Shown here: positions 8,215 to 9,325 of the stretch, one piece after another | Layout of the letters: the number at the start of each line of letters is the position of its first letter | Position numbering within the stretch: the stretch's first letter is position 1 | Source: JBBDSU01 sp040904825 | GTDB taxonomy: Bacteria > Actinomycetota > Nitriliruptoria > Nitriliruptorales > Nitriliruptoraceae | Reading direction: 5' to 3' | Assembly (NCBI GenBank): GCA_040904825.1 | Contig: JBBDSU010000022.1 | Location: forward strand, 1-9,325 | DNA: 9,325 bases | The notes under the pieces: model-generated | Seen by the model: the letters and a program-made list of their open reading frames with translations, nothing else | Told to the model about the DNA's origin: nothing | Databases searched by the model: none | Program-made: the position numbers and the translations under genes

Positions 8215-8526
8215 ATGGTTGCCGACCAGAAAATTCGCATCCGCCTCAAGGCGTATGACCACGAGGTCCTTGATCGTTCTGCACGAGAAATCGTGGACAC
8301 GGTCGAGGCCACGGGCGCACACGTCACGGGCCCCGTTCCGTTGCCGACTGAGCGCAACGTGTGGTGTGTCATTCGTTCTCCCCATAAGTACAAGGACTCA
8401 CGGGAGCACTTTGAGATGCGCACCCACAAACGGCTGATTGATATCCATCAACCGACGCAGAAGACCATCGACAAATTGATGGGACTTTCTTTGCCGGCTG
8501 GCGTGGATATTGAGATCAAACTCTGA
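8215..8526 (+). CDS. rpsJ: 30S ribosomal protein S10 (NusE)
   Basis: S10 is a protein of the 30S head and, as NusE bound to NusB, a part of transcription antitermination complexes that link ribosome and polymerase. The 103-residue product begins MVADQKIRIRLKAYDHE. It contains GPVPLPT (39-45) and the nearly invariant SPHKYKDSREHFEMRTHKRL (55-74), and ends PAGVDIEIKL. The length is normal. The ATG at 8215 follows a modest AGGAA at 8205-8209. It is the first gene of the S10 group and follows tuf by 57 bases, so str and S10 genes are contiguous. Codon use is ordinary for a high-GC genome: 35 of 103 codons end in C and 11 in A. Confidence 0.98.
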   Translation: MVADQKIRIRLKAYDHEVLDRSAREIVDTVEATGAHVTGPVPLPTERNVWCVIRSPHKYKDSREHFEMRTHKRLIDIHQPTQKTIDKLMGLSLPAGVDIEIKL

Positions 8527-8571
8527 CGCCGTCCGCACTTCCCATTTTTTCAACACAGCAGGAGACCTCCG

Positions 8572-9231
8572 ATGGCTTCCAAGGGCATCCTCGGGACCAA
8601 GCTCGGGATGACGCAGGTGTTCGATGAACACCACAACGTCGTCCCTGTGACCGTGGTCCGGGCCGAGCCCAACACGGTGACTCAGGTCAAGACACCTGAG
8701 ACCGATGGTTACACGGCCGTACAACTGGCACACGGCACGACCAAGCGGGTCAATCGTCCGCTGGCCGGCCATCTTCGTCGTGCCGGGATTTCGACCGCAC
8801 GCGCGCTTGTCGAATTGCGCCTCGGTGAAGGTTCGGAACTCCCCGAGGTTGGTTCGCAGGTGACAGTCGAGGCGTTCGCTCAGGGCGACATCATCGATGT
8901 CACCGGCGTCAGCAAGGGCAAGGGCTATGCCGGTGTCATGAAGCGGCACAACTTCCACGGCATGGGTGACGGCCACGGTGTCAAGAAGAAGAACCGGCAC
9001 CCCGGCGCCGTTGGCGCGTGCGCCACACCCGGACGCACCTTCCGTGGCCACCGCATGGCCGGCCGTATGGGTGGCGTGCGGGTGACCGTTCAGAACCTCG
9101 AAGTCGTCGACATCGACACCGAGCACCAACTAATCCTCGTCAAGGGTGCGCTGCCCGGCAGTGATGGATCGGTGGTCTTGCTGCGGTCTGCTGTCAAGGC
9201 GAGCAACGATGTCAAGGGTGGTGAGGCCTGA
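8572..9231 (+). CDS. rplC: 50S ribosomal protein L3
   Basis: L3 binds 23S rRNA early in 50S assembly and sends a long loop towards the peptidyl transferase centre. The 219-residue product begins MASKGILGTKLGMTQVFDE and contains the loop region VSKGKGYAGVMKRHNFHG and PGAVGACATPGR (144-155). The glutamine that is methylated in E. coli L3 is replaced in GACATPG, as is usual in actinobacteria. The C-terminus (QNLEVVDIDTEHQLILVKGALPG) is typical. AGGAG at 8560-8564, 7 bases before the ATG, supports the start. The stop overlaps the next ATG (TGATG), which suggests translational coupling to the downstream gene. Confidence 0.97.
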   Translation: MASKGILGTKLGMTQVFDEHHNVVPVTVVRAEPNTVTQVKTPETDGYTAVQLAHGTTKRVNRPLAGHLRRAGISTARALVELRLGEGSELPEVGSQVTVEAFAQGDIIDVTGVSKGKGYAGVMKRHNFHGMGDGHGVKKKNRHPGAVGACATPGRTFRGHRMAGRMGGVRVTVQNLEVVDIDTEHQLILVKGALPGSDGSVVLLRSAVKASNDVKGGEA

Positions 9232-9325
9232 TGGCTACCGACGAGCCGAACACGCCGGACGAGAACACGGCCAAGAAAGCGACCGCGAAGAAGGCCACGG
9301 CCAAGAAGGCGACCGCCAAGAAGGC
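9231..9325 (+). CDS. rplD: Probable 50S ribosomal protein L4, N-terminal extension only (3' partial)
   Basis: The ATG at 9231 overlaps the rplC stop, and the frame is open to the window end (31 full codons). AAGGGTGG at 9214-9221 is a possible ribosome binding site. The visible part is not ribosomal-domain sequence: an acidic start MATDEPNTPDEN is followed by four T-A-K-K-A units. Assignment to L4 rests on the near-universal order rpsJ-rplC-rplD, not on any L4 motif. If right, this L4 has a basic, low-complexity N-terminal tail of at least 31 residues that is absent from E. coli L4. Such tails are disordered and could contact rRNA. The alternative is a separate small lysine-rich protein inserted before rplD. 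Confidence 0.7.
   Translation, partial: MATDEPNTPDENTAKKATAKKATAKKATAKK
9267..9325 (+). repeat. 15-base tandem repeats coding lysine/alanine units
   Basis: Four near-identical 15-base units (9267-9281, 9282-9296, 9297-9311 and 9312 to the window end) encode T-A-K-K-A each time. They differ only at third positions, which alternate mainly between G and C. The array may continue beyond the window. Confidence 0.9.

Noticed and set aside
8545..8550. Six T run between rpsJ and rplC as a terminator
   Set aside because: No GC-rich hairpin precedes it, and rplC follows closely with its own ribosome binding site.

Overview
The window is a housekeeping locus from a high-GC bacterium, most likely an actinobacterium. 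It holds the transcription and translation core: the 3' half of rpoC, an acyl-CoA dehydrogenase gene, then the str genes rpsL-rpsG-fusA-tuf running straight into the first S10-operon genes rpsJ-rplC-rplD. Every supported gene is on the + strand. Three signs point to Actinobacteria: C- and G-ending codons in most genes, an RpoC trigger loop with no large lineage-specific insertion, and EF-Tu, S7, S10 and L3 sequences of the actinobacterial type. A lysine/alanine-rich extension at the start of the putative L4 suggests a deep actinobacterial lineage such as Acidimicrobiia, but that placement is inference.

Layout: 1-2097 is the C-terminal half of RpoC, with its real start outside the window. A strong hairpin terminator lies at 2122-2158. 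At 2245-3408 is a complete acyl-CoA dehydrogenase, a metabolic gene between the RNA polymerase and ribosomal genes. At 3409-3713 is a 305-base non-ribosomal stretch with a candidate promoter, GC-rich inverted repeats and a possible 60-residue small ORF that runs into rpsL. At 3714-4560 are rpsL and rpsG, one base apart. At 4561-4739 is a spacer with a short tandem repeat. fusA occupies 4740-6860, a structured tuf leader 6861-6969 and tuf 6970-8157. rpsJ, rplC and the first 95 bases of rplD fill 8215-9325. The rplC stop and rplD start overlap (TGATG).

The genes work together in gene expression. RpoC is the catalytic-subunit partner in RNA polymerase. S12, S7 and S10 build the 30S subunit, and L3 and L4 the 50S subunit. 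EF-Tu delivers aminoacyl-tRNA and EF-G drives translocation. S10 also acts in transcription antitermination as NusE. The acyl-CoA dehydrogenase is a lipid or acid catabolism enzyme with no obvious link to the rest.

I found no new defence, mobile or biosynthetic system. The most unusual signal is the codon usage of tuf. By direct count, no sense codon ends in A, only 15 of 395 end in C, and 26 of 30 leucines are TTG. The neighbouring genes use C-ending codons freely. Secondary points are the possible small ORF before rpsL, the repetitive lysine/alanine N-terminus of the putative L4, and the placement of the dehydrogenase.
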